A DNA stretch of 64,000 nucleotides, taken from contig NZ_CP129137.1 in the NCBI RefSeq assembly GCF_030406905.1, forward strand, positions 1,801,001 through 1,865,000, in the 5' to 3' direction. The number at the start of each line of letters is the position of its first letter. Position 1 is the first letter of the stretch. The notes beneath the pieces are model-generated. The model had not been told where the DNA came from. It was given only the letters and a program-made list of their open reading frames with translations, and did not search any database. Of the stretch, positions 20,127 through 27,077 are shown piece after piece. The DNA is from Streptomyces sp. HUAS CB01. Lineage in GTDB: Bacteria > Actinomycetota > Actinomycetes > Streptomycetales > Streptomycetaceae. The position numbers were made by a program, and so were the translations under genes.

Positions 20127-21953
20127 ATGACGACTCAGACCACCACCGCGGAGACCCCGCAGACCCCCGCGGCAACGGCGCCCACCGGACTCATCGCCCT
20201 CCCGCCGAACGTCGCCCGTGCCACCGCCACCGCAGGCGGCGTGCTCACCGTGCTCTCCGCCTTCACGGCCTGGACCTGGACCGCCGCCTTCCCCGGCGAC
20301 CTCACCGTCTACGGCTACCCCGGCGGACTCCAGTGGCTCGTCCTCATCGGCGGCGCCCTCACCGCCCTGTTCGGCCTCGCGTCGTACGGCGTCAAGGGCC
20401 TGCGGTGGCTCGCCCCCGCCGGCGCCGACGCGGCGATCAAGCTGTCCGCGTTCGCCGCCTTCGCCACCGCCTGGTACACGGTCATCGCGATCAGCACCAC
20501 GCTCGGCGGCCTCGTCAACCTCGAGCCCGGCGGCTTCGTCGCCGCCGTCGCCACCCTGGTGGCGCTCGTCGGTGCGCTCGCGCTGCCGTTCGACCGCCCC
20601 GAACTCGACCCCGCCGACCCGCTCGACACCGGCGCGGACCAGTTCAAGCACAACGCCGGCAACCAGTGGACGGTCTTCAAGGCCGCCTTCGCCGCCGGCA
20701 CCCCCGCACCCGCCCGCAAGCTGCCCGCCTACGCCGAGATCCTCGTGCTCACCGGCGTCCTGGCACTCGGACTGCTCGTCTTCACCTACGGCATCGGCAC
20801 CGAGTACGACGAGCTGTTCATCGGCTTCCTCATCACCGCCGGCTTCGGCTTCGCGGCCCTCAGCAAGGCCGGGCTCGCCGCCCGGGTCTCCGCCCTGGCG
20901 GCCCGGCACCGCAACGTCGCCATGGTCGGCGCCTTCGCCGCCGCCGCGGCCTTCCCCTTCACCCAGTCCGACGACCAGTACGCGACCATCGGCGTCAACA
21001 TCCTGATCTTCGCCACCGTCGCCCTGGGCCTCAACATCGTCGTCGGCCTCACCGGCCTCCTCGACCTCGGTTACGTCGCCTTCCTCGGCGTCGGCGCCTA
21101 CGCCGCGGCCATGGTGTCCGGATCCCCGTCGTCCCCGTTCGACATCCACCTGCCGTTCTGGGGCGCCATCATCGTCGGCGCCGTCGCGTCCATGATCTTC
21201 GGTGTGCTCATCGGCGCACCGACCCTGCGACTGCGCGGCGACTACCTCGCCATCGTGACGCTCGGCTTCGGTGAGATCTTCCGCATCGCCGTCATGAACA
21301 TGGACGGCACCTCGGGCCCCGACATCACCAACGGCTCCAACGGCATCTCGTCCATCCCGAACCTCGTGATCCTCGGCTTCGACTTCGGCGCCGAGCACAC
21401 CATCGCCGGGTTCACCATCGGCCGCTTCGCCAACTACTTCCTGCTGATGCTCCTCATCACGCTGGTCGTGGTCGTCGTCTTCCGGCGCAGCGCCGAGTCC
21501 CGCATCGGACGCGCCTGGATCGCGATCCGCGAGGACGAGACCGCCGCACTCGCCATGGGCATCAACGGCTTCCGCGTCAAGCTGATCGCCTTCGCGCTCG
21601 GCGCCGCGCTCGCCGGCCTCGCCGGCACCGTCCAGGCCCACGTCACCTACACCGTGACCCCCGAGCAGTACCAGTTCGCCCACGTCGTCCCGCCGAACTC
21701 GGCGTTCCTGCTCGCCGCGGTCGTCCTCGGCGGCATGGGCACCATCAGCGGCCCGCTCGTCGGCGGCGCACTGCTCTTCCTCATCCCCAACAAGCTGCAG
21801 TTCCTCGGCGAATACCAGCTGCTCGCCTTCGGTGTCGCGCTCGTCCTGCTGATGCGCTTCCGCCCCGAGGGCCTCATCCCCAACCGCCGCCGCCAGCTCG
21901 AGTTCCACGAGAACGAGGAAGCGCCCGCCACCCTCACCAAGGCAGGTGCCTGA
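20127..21953 (+). CDS. livM: branched-chain amino acid ABC transporter permease LivM, with long N-terminal extension
   Basis: This is the second permease of the importer, 608 residues. The conserved LivM core begins at about residue 285 (VNILIFATVALGLNIVVG) and ends with a normal LivM C-terminus. Before it come some 280 extra residues with about seven hydrophobic segments, including several Ala/Thr-rich ones. E. coli LivM is about 425 residues, so this one is much longer. I take the ATG at 20127; a GTG at 20118 overlapping the livH stop is also possible. The gene ends 2 bases before livG. Confidence 0.88.
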   Translation: MTTQTTTAETPQTPAATAPTGLIALPPNVARATATAGGVLTVLSAFTAWTWTAAFPGDLTVYGYPGGLQWLVLIGGALTALFGLASYGVKGLRWLAPAGADAAIKLSAFAAFATAWYTVIAISTTLGGLVNLEPGGFVAAVATLVALVGALALPFDRPELDPADPLDTGADQFKHNAGNQWTVFKAAFAAGTPAPARKLPAYAEILVLTGVLALGLLVFTYGIGTEYDELFIGFLITAGFGFAALSKAGLAARVSALAARHRNVAMVGAFAAAAAFPFTQSDDQYATIGVNILIFATVALGLNIVVGLTGLLDLGYVAFLGVGAYAAAMVSGSPSSPFDIHLPFWGAIIVGAVASMIFGVLIGAPTLRLRGDYLAIVTLGFGEIFRIAVMNMDGTSGPDITNGSNGISSIPNLVILGFDFGAEHTIAGFTIGRFANYFLLMLLITLVVVVVFRRSAESRIGRAWIAIREDETAALAMGINGFRVKLIAFALGAALAGLAGTVQAHVTYTVTPEQYQFAHVVPPNSAFLLAAVVLGGMGTISGPLVGGALLFLIPNKLQFLGEYQLLAFGVALVLLMRFRPEGLIPNRRRQLEFHENEEAPATLTKAGA

Positions 21954-21955
21954 AC

Positions 21956-23101
21956 ATGACCACCGACACGATCACGAAGGCCACCGCCGCCACGCCGACC
22001 GGTGAGCCGGTCCTCGACGCCCGCGGCGTCACCATGCGGTTCGGCGGCCTGACCGCCGTGCGCTCCGTCGACCTCACCGTCAGGAGCGGCGAGATCGTCG
22101 GTCTCATCGGCCCCAACGGAGCCGGCAAGACCACCTTCTTCAACTGCCTCACCGGCCTCTACATCCCCACCGAGGGAGAGGTCCGGTACAAGGGCACGGT
22201 CCTGCCGCCGAAGTCCTTCAAGGTCACCGCGGCCGGCATCGCCCGTACCTTCCAGAACATCCGTCTCTTCAACAACATGACGGTGCTGGAGAACGTCCTC
22301 GTCGGCCGGCACACCCGGACCAAGGAAGGCCTCTGGTCGGCCCTCCTGCGCGGCCCCGGCTTCCACAAGGCCGAAGCCGCCTCCCGGGAACGGGCCATGG
22401 AACTCCTCGAGTTCGTCGGCCTCGCCGGCAAGGCCGAGCACCTCGCCCGCAACCTGCCCTACGGCGAGCAGCGCAAGCTGGAGATCGCCCGGGCACTCGC
22501 CAGCGAGCCCGGACTGCTCCTCCTCGACGAGCCCACCGCCGGCATGAACCCGCAGGAGACCCGGGCCACCGAGGAACTCGTCTTCGCCATCCGCGACATG
22601 GGCATCGCCGTCCTCGTCATCGAGCACGACATGCGCTTCATCATGAACCTCTGCGACCGGGTCGCCGTGCTCGTCCAGGGCGAGAAGCTCATCGAGGGCG
22701 ACAGCGCGACCGTGCAGAACGACGAGCGCGTCATCGCCGCCTACCTCGGCGAGCCCTTCGAGGGCGCCCCCGGCGCGGAGGAAGCGGCGGAGGTCGCCCA
22801 GGCCGAGGCCGCCGCCGAAGCCGCCACGACCGAGCCCGAGACCGAGCCGGAGACGGCCCGGGCCGAGACGACCGCGGACGAGACGACCGCGGACGAGACG
22901 GACGAGGCCACCGACGCACCCGCCGCGGAGGCCGGTGCCGACGAGACCGGTGCCGACGAGACCGAGACCGACGACGCCGGCGACGGCACCGACGGACCCG
23001 ACGACGCACCGGCCGCACCCCGGGCCGACGCGCCGGAAGCAACCGACGACGGTGACGACGACACCGCCCAGGCCTCCGGCACCCGCAAGGAGAACGACTG
23101 A
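21956..23101 (+). CDS. livG: branched-chain amino acid ABC transporter ATP-binding protein LivG, with long acidic tail
   Basis: This is the first of two ATPases that power the importer, 381 residues. Walker A GPNGAGKTT is at residues 52-60, the signature motif appears as LPYGEQRKLEIARAL and Walker B as LLLLDEPTAGM. The normal LivG domain ends near residue 270. About 110 further residues are almost all Asp, Glu, Ala and Thr with short repeats such as ETTADETTADET. This acidic tail is not part of the family. ATG 21956 is 2 bases after livM; the stop codon overlaps the livF start (ATGA). Confidence 0.93.
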   Translation: MTTDTITKATAATPTGEPVLDARGVTMRFGGLTAVRSVDLTVRSGEIVGLIGPNGAGKTTFFNCLTGLYIPTEGEVRYKGTVLPPKSFKVTAAGIARTFQNIRLFNNMTVLENVLVGRHTRTKEGLWSALLRGPGFHKAEAASRERAMELLEFVGLAGKAEHLARNLPYGEQRKLEIARALASEPGLLLLDEPTAGMNPQETRATEELVFAIRDMGIAVLVIEHDMRFIMNLCDRVAVLVQGEKLIEGDSATVQNDERVIAAYLGEPFEGAPGAEEAAEVAQAEAAAEAATTEPETEPETARAETTADETTADETDEATDAPAAEAGADETGADETETDDAGDGTDGPDDAPAAPRADAPEATDDGDDDTAQASGTRKEND

Positions 23102-23817
23102 TGACCGCACTTCTCGAGGTCGAGGACCTGCGCATCGCCTACGGCAAGATCGAGGCCGTCAAGGGCATCTCGTTCAAGGTCGAAGCGGGCGAGGTCGTCA
23201 CCCTCATCGGCACCAACGGCGCCGGCAAGACCACCACCCTGCGCACCCTCTCCGGGCTCATCAAGCCCGTCGGCGGACAGATCAAGTTCATGGGCAGGTC
23301 CCTGCGCAAGGTCCCCGCCCACCAGATCGTCTCCCTCGGACTCGCCCACTCCCCCGAGGGCCGGCACATCTTCCCGCGCATGACGATCGAGGACAACCTC
23401 CTCCTCGGCGCCTTCCTCCGCAGCGACAAGGAAGGCATCGCCAAGGACGTCCAGCGCGCCTACGACCTCTTCCCCATCCTGGGCGAACGCAGGAAGCAGG
23501 CCGCCGGCACGCTCTCCGGCGGTGAGCAGCAGATGCTCGCCATGGGACGGGCCCTCATGTCCCAGCCCAAACTGCTCATGCTCGACGAGCCCTCCATGGG
23601 CCTCTCCCCGATCATGATGCAGAAGATCATGGCGACCATCGCCGAGCTCAAGGCCCAGGGCACCACCATCCTGCTCGTCGAGCAGAACGCCCAGGCCGCG
23701 CTCTCCCTGGCCGACCACGGCCACGTCATGGAGATCGGCAAGATCGTCCTCTCCGGCAGCGGACAGGACCTGCTCCACGACGAGTCCGTCCGCAAGGCCT
23801 ACCTCGGCGAGGACTGA
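23101..23817 (+). CDS. livF: branched-chain amino acid ABC transporter ATP-binding protein LivF
   Basis: This is the second ATPase of the importer, 238 residues, of normal family length. Walker A GTNGAGKTT is at residues 37-45, the signature LSGGEQQML and Walker B LLMLDEPSMGL are intact. Its ATG at 23101 overlaps the livG stop codon by one base. It is the last gene of the operon, closed by the strong hairpin at 23835-23867. Confidence 0.95.
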   Translation: MTALLEVEDLRIAYGKIEAVKGISFKVEAGEVVTLIGTNGAGKTTTLRTLSGLIKPVGGQIKFMGRSLRKVPAHQIVSLGLAHSPEGRHIFPRMTIEDNLLLGAFLRSDKEGIAKDVQRAYDLFPILGERRKQAAGTLSGGEQQMLAMGRALMSQPKLLMLDEPSMGLSPIMMQKIMATIAELKAQGTTILLVEQNAQAALSLADHGHVMEIGKIVLSGSGQDLLHDESVRKAYLGED

Positions 23818-23834
23818 CCGCACCCGGAAACACC

Positions 23835-23867
23835 GGAGGCCCGCACCCTCGGGGGGTGCGGGCCTCC
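23835..23867 (+). terminator. strong hairpin terminator of the liv operon
   Basis: GGAGGCCCGCACCC (23835-23848) pairs perfectly with GGGTGCGGGCCTCC (23854-23867) across a 5-base loop. It lies just after livF and before the convergent ANTAR regulator gene, so it can stop transcripts from both directions. Confidence 0.85.
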
Positions 23868-23923
23868 TCCGTCCACGGCCGCCGCCCGCCGGCGCACACG
23901 CACCGCGACCGACCGCCGCCGGA

Positions 23924-24589
23924 CTACTTCTCGTGCTGCCCCTTGGCGGCCTTCTTCTCCTCGGCGTCCTCGATGACCGCCTCCGCCACCTGCTGCATCG
24001 ACAACCGCCGGTCCATCGACGTCTTCTGGATCCACCGGAACGCCGCCGGCTCCGTCAGTCCGTACTGCGTCTGCAGAATGCTCTTCGCCCGGTCCACCAG
24101 CTTGCGCGTCTCCAGCCGCTGGGCGAGATCCGCGACCTCCTGCTCCAGCGCCCGCAACTCCGCGAACCGCGACACCGCCATCTCGATGGCCGGCACCACG
24201 TCGCTCTTGCTGAACGGCTTCACCAGGTACGCCATCGCCCCGGCGTCCCGAGCACGCTCGACGAGATCACGCTGGGAGAACGCGGTCAGCATCAGGACCG
24301 GCGCGATGGACTCCTCCGCGATCTTCTCCGCGGCGGAGATCCCGTCGAGCACCGGCATCTTCACGTCCAGGATCACCAGATCCGGCCGCTGCTCCCGGGC
24401 GAGCTCCACGGCCTGCTGGCCGTCCCCGGCCTCTCCGACGACCGTGTAGCCCTCTTCCTCGAGCATCTCTTTCAGGTCGAGGCGGATGAGGGCCTCGTCC
24501 TCTGCGATGACGACGCGGGTCGTCATCGGGGGGACGTGCGACGCGTTGCCGTCGTCGGCGACGGGCTGGGGCGACTCGGGGGCGGTCAC
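23924..24589 (-). CDS. pdtaR: ANTAR-domain response regulator (PdtaR-like)
   Basis: A 221-residue response regulator that binds RNA through an ANTAR domain and works by antitermination. The receiver domain has the phospho-acceptor D75 in LVILDVKMPVLDG and the conserved K124 in YLVKPFSKSD. The ANTAR domain is at about residues 150-210 (ETRKLVDRAKSILQTQYGLTE). The start is GTG 24589, preceded by GAGGAGC; the open frame continues upstream but there it reads the antisense strand of the tRNA. The orthologue in Mycobacterium is PdtaR, the partner of sensor kinase PdtaS. No kinase gene is adjacent. A role in controlling the neighbouring liv operon is possible but not shown. Confidence 0.92.
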   Translation of the reverse strand: MTAPESPQPVADDGNASHVPPMTTRVVIAEDEALIRLDLKEMLEEEGYTVVGEAGDGQQAVELAREQRPDLVILDVKMPVLDGISAAEKIAEESIAPVLMLTAFSQRDLVERARDAGAMAYLVKPFSKSDVVPAIEMAVSRFAELRALEQEVADLAQRLETRKLVDRAKSILQTQYGLTEPAAFRWIQKTSMDRRLSMQQVAEAVIEDAEEKKAAKGQHEK

Positions 24590-24688
24590 GGGAGCTCCTC
24601 GTTGCGGACACGTACTGCTGCCCATGAGCCTACCTAGCTGCGGTATGGTGGACGCGCAGAGGGTCGGGGGAAACCTTCGATTCCGCTG

Positions 24689-24763
24689 GCCCCGGTAGCC
24701 CAATTGGCAGCAGGCAATGGATTCAAAACCCATACAGTGTCGGTTCGAGTCCGACCCGGGGCA
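24689..24763 (+). tRNA. tRNA with CAA (Leu-type) anticodon and a short variable arm
   Basis: A 75-base cloverleaf can be drawn. The acceptor stem GCCCCGG / CCGGGGC is perfect, with A as discriminator and no encoded CCA. The T arm GTCGG-TTCGAGT-CCGAC is canonical. The anticodon loop is TTCAAAA with anticodon CAA (24724-24726). The variable region is only five bases (ACAGT), so it is a class I tRNA, whereas bacterial tRNA-Leu normally has a long variable arm. The D arm has only three good pairs and a large loop, and the anticodon stem closes with an A-C mismatch. It may be an unusual functional tRNA or a decayed one. Confidence 0.75.
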
Positions 24764-24872
24764 CTTTTCCTTCATTTCCATGGTCGCCATCTGATTCCGG
24801 AAAATCACTCGACCTCGTGAAAATGGTCTGAGCCTTCACCTCCACTCGGCCGGACAAGCCAATCTCGCCCGC

Positions 24873-25655
24873 ATGTACGACATCGGCGTGCGCGAGCATG
24901 CACTGGCGCTGATCGCCACCGGTCGCAGCCTGAACTCCGTCAGCAAGGAAACCGGCATCTCGCGAGCAGCGATCCGGGCCTGGCAGGTGCGGATCGAACC
25001 GCTCCCCCGTCTGCTCGGCCAGGCAGCCCCTTGTCCGCGGTGCCGTCCCCAGCCGACGGATCCCGAGGACACCGCCGCCTACGCCTACCTCCTGGGGCTG
25101 TACCTCGGCGACGGATGCATCAGCGCCCATCCGAAAGGCGGCCACCAGCTGCGGATCGCGTGCGCCGACGCCTGGCCCGGATTGATCGACGCCTGCCGCA
25201 CGGCGATCACTTCCGTGCGGCCGGAGGACTCGGCCTACCTCCTGCAGAAGCAGGGGTGCGTCATGGTCACGAGCTACGGACGGCACTGGACATGCCTCTT
25301 TCCGCAGCACGGCCGGGGCAGGAAACACGAACGGCCGATCGTTCTCGAGGCCTGGCAGGCACGCATCGTCCACGCCCACCCGTGGGAGTTCGTACGAGGT
25401 CTGATCCACTCCGACGGCTGCCGTGTCACCAACTGGACCACCCGCGTCGTCCGGGGAGAGCGCAGGCGCTACGAGTACCCGCGCTACTTCTTCACCAACA
25501 CGTCCACCGACATCGTGAGGCTGTTCACGGACACGCTCGACCGACTCGGTGTCGAGTGGAGGACGCTCCACCAGAAGCGCGCCGCCGTGACGGTGTCCGT
25601 CGCCCGGCGCGCGTCCGTCGCCCTCATGGACGCGCACATCGGGCCCAAGTACTGA
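24873..25655 (+). CDS. free-standing HTH-LAGLIDADG homing-endonuclease-like protein
   Basis: A 260-residue protein with an N-terminal helix-turn-helix segment (about residues 11-40) and two LAGLIDADG motifs, AYLLGLYLGDGC (71-82, acidic residue D80) and FVRGLIHSDGC (173-183, D181). Two motifs in one chain are the mark of a monomeric LAGLIDADG endonuclease, and both catalytic Asp residues are kept. A small CPRC segment precedes the first motif. It stands alone, not inside an intron or intein, 110 bases after the unusual tRNA. It could be an active homing endonuclease, or a DNA-binding regulator derived from one. No strong ribosome-binding site precedes the ATG. Codon use is slightly less GC-biased than in its neighbours. 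Confidence 0.8.
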   Translation: MYDIGVREHALALIATGRSLNSVSKETGISRAAIRAWQVRIEPLPRLLGQAAPCPRCRPQPTDPEDTAAYAYLLGLYLGDGCISAHPKGGHQLRIACADAWPGLIDACRTAITSVRPEDSAYLLQKQGCVMVTSYGRHWTCLFPQHGRGRKHERPIVLEAWQARIVHAHPWEFVRGLIHSDGCRVTNWTTRVVRGERRRYEYPRYFFTNTSTDIVRLFTDTLDRLGVEWRTLHQKRAAVTVSVARRASVALMDAHIGPKY

Positions 25656-25685
25656 GCGGGCCGATGTGCGCGTCCGAGGGTCGGG

Positions 25686-26324
25686 TCAGGCGTCGAGGAG
25701 CTGGTTGAAGAAGACCCGGTAGTGCTGAAGGGCGAGGCGGAGCTCCTCGGTCTGGGTGTCCTCGCCGCGGCTCCACTGGGACTCGAGGTCCTGCTTGTGG
25801 TCGGCGAACGTCGCCGCGAGGGACTGGATCACGTCGGCGACGAGGGAGTCGGCGGCGCGGACGGAGTCGCGGGGGTCGTCGACGAAGTTCGTCTGGATCT
25901 GCTGCCAGCGGTCCCGGTAGCTCTCGGCGTCCTCACCGGCGATCAGGGGCGTGCCGTGCTCGGACGCGGGTCGCCCCTCCGTGGCTGCGGGGGCGGCGGG
26001 TTCCGCGCCGGCTTCAGCCTCCGGTGCCGCTTGCATGTCCGGTGCGGCTTCCGTGTCCGGTGTGCGTTCGGTGTCGGGTGAGGGTTCCCGGTCCGTCGCG
26101 GCCCCGCGTCCGGCCGGCGCCTCGGCGCCGGAGGGTTCTGCCGGGCGGTCCCGGCGTTCCGGGGGCCTGTTGCCGGGCAGGTCCGTCGCCTCGCCGGGGA
26201 AGGTGGGCGGCGGGCGGTCGCCGGTGTCGTTCTCCTCTGGCGCGGCGCCGGTTCGGGGGTGTGCCAGGTCATCGGTGGTGAGGCCGCTCCTGGTCGTGTC
26301 GTGCGTGGTCCTGCGGTCTCGCAT
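25686..26324 (-). CDS. uncharacterised soluble protein sharing a C-terminal helical domain with its neighbour
   Basis: This encodes 212 residues. The first 130 are a disordered, Pro/Glu/Ala/Arg-rich stretch. Residues 135-212 form a helical domain, from ESYRDRWQQIQTNFVDDPRDSV to a tail ending in HYRVFFNQLLDA. The same domain occurs in the protein encoded just upstream (26351-26938): shared landmarks are a W/F-Q-x-F-V-D-x-P segment, an A-D-x-L-V segment, TEELR and HYRxxF. It has no signal peptide or membrane helix. Its start is ATG 26324, 26 bases after the neighbour. I know of no described function for this domain. Confidence 0.75.
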   Translation of the reverse strand: MRDRRTTHDTTRSGLTTDDLAHPRTGAAPEENDTGDRPPPTFPGEATDLPGNRPPERRDRPAEPSGAEAPAGRGAATDREPSPDTERTPDTEAAPDMQAAPEAEAGAEPAAPAATEGRPASEHGTPLIAGEDAESYRDRWQQIQTNFVDDPRDSVRAADSLVADVIQSLAATFADHKQDLESQWSRGEDTQTEELRLALQHYRVFFNQLLDA

Positions 26325-26350
26325 GTCAACTCACCTCGTACGTCGCGGTG

Positions 26351-26938
26351 TCAGGCGGCGTCGTGACGTCGTCGGGTGTCGGTGGCCGGGCCCTGGCTGC
26401 TGTGCGGGTCGCCGAGCAGCTCCTGGAAGAGGGCGCGGTAGTGCACCATGGCTCCGCGCAGTTCCTCGGTGGTCGCGCGGCCTTCCCTGTTGCGCAGACC
26501 GACGTCGTGGGCGGCGCGGTAGTGCTCCAGGGTGTTCCCGTGTTCGACGGAGAGGTCCCGGAGTTGCTGCTCGTAGCCTTCCGTGGGGTAGCCGCGGTCG
26601 CCCATGAGCCGGGTGACGAGCCGGTCGGCGTCGTCGACGCACCGCGAGGGCTCGTCGACGAAGCGTTCCTGGACGCCGTTCCATTCCGCGCTGTAGCGGT
26701 CCCTGGCTTCCGCGGGCAGTTCGCGGATGTCGAGGTCGCGGTGTCGTTGTTCCCTGGAGCGCAGTTCGCGCTCGGCGGCGCGTTTGCTGTCACCGGATTC
26801 GACGGTGCGGTCGTACTCGGGGCCGAAGCGCTCTTTGAGGTGGTGGCGTCGGCGTGTGACCAGCCATGCGCCCACCGCGATGAGGAGCAGGACGACCACG
26901 ATCGTGACGATGATGGCGATGAGTGTTCCTGTGGACAT
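26351..26938 (-). CDS. membrane-anchored protein with the same C-terminal helical domain
   Basis: This encodes 195 residues. A single hydrophobic helix at residues 5-25 is followed by a basic stretch and a coiled-coil-like, highly charged region (about 35-80). The C-terminal domain (about 85-185) repeats that of the next gene: VQERFVDEPSRCVDDADRLV, then TEELR and HYRALFQELL. The start at ATG 26938 is supported by GGAGGT upstream; the frame before it is not protein-like. It lies 139 bases downstream of pyk in the same direction. A membrane-bound and a soluble copy of one domain suggests a scaffold or sequestering pair, but this is only inference. Confidence 0.78.
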   Translation of the reverse strand: MSTGTLIAIIVTIVVVLLLIAVGAWLVTRRRHHLKERFGPEYDRTVESGDSKRAAERELRSREQRHRDLDIRELPAEARDRYSAEWNGVQERFVDEPSRCVDDADRLVTRLMGDRGYPTEGYEQQLRDLSVEHGNTLEHYRAAHDVGLRNREGRATTEELRGAMVHYRALFQELLGDPHSSQGPATDTRRRHDAA

Positions 26939-27077
26939 CCGGACCTCCGCGTGTGTCCGTTGTCGGCGGGGGCCCTGTTGTCGGGGCCTCTTGTGGGGCC
27001 GACTGCCCAGGACCTGTCCGTACAAACACTCGGTCGTTCCCGTCCCGTCCCGTGCGCGTTCGCGGGCGGGTGCGCTC

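Noticed and set aside
24590..24808. A longer N-terminus for the ANTAR regulator
   Set aside because: The added part is translated tRNA antisense; GTG 24589 with GAGGAGC in front is the better start.
24723..25637. A 304-residue open frame on the minus strand opposite the HTH-LAGLIDADG gene
   Set aside because: Its C-terminal end (RVGLEPTLYGF) is the well-known false peptide made by translating the antisense strand of a tRNA. The rest is the antisense of the homing-endonuclease-like gene.
25656..25685. A second tRNA 3' end that would mark an integrated element after the LAGLIDADG gene
   Set aside because: No copy of the tRNA 3' segment (GTCCGACCCGGGGCA) is seen downstream, so there is no sign of site-specific integration of an element.
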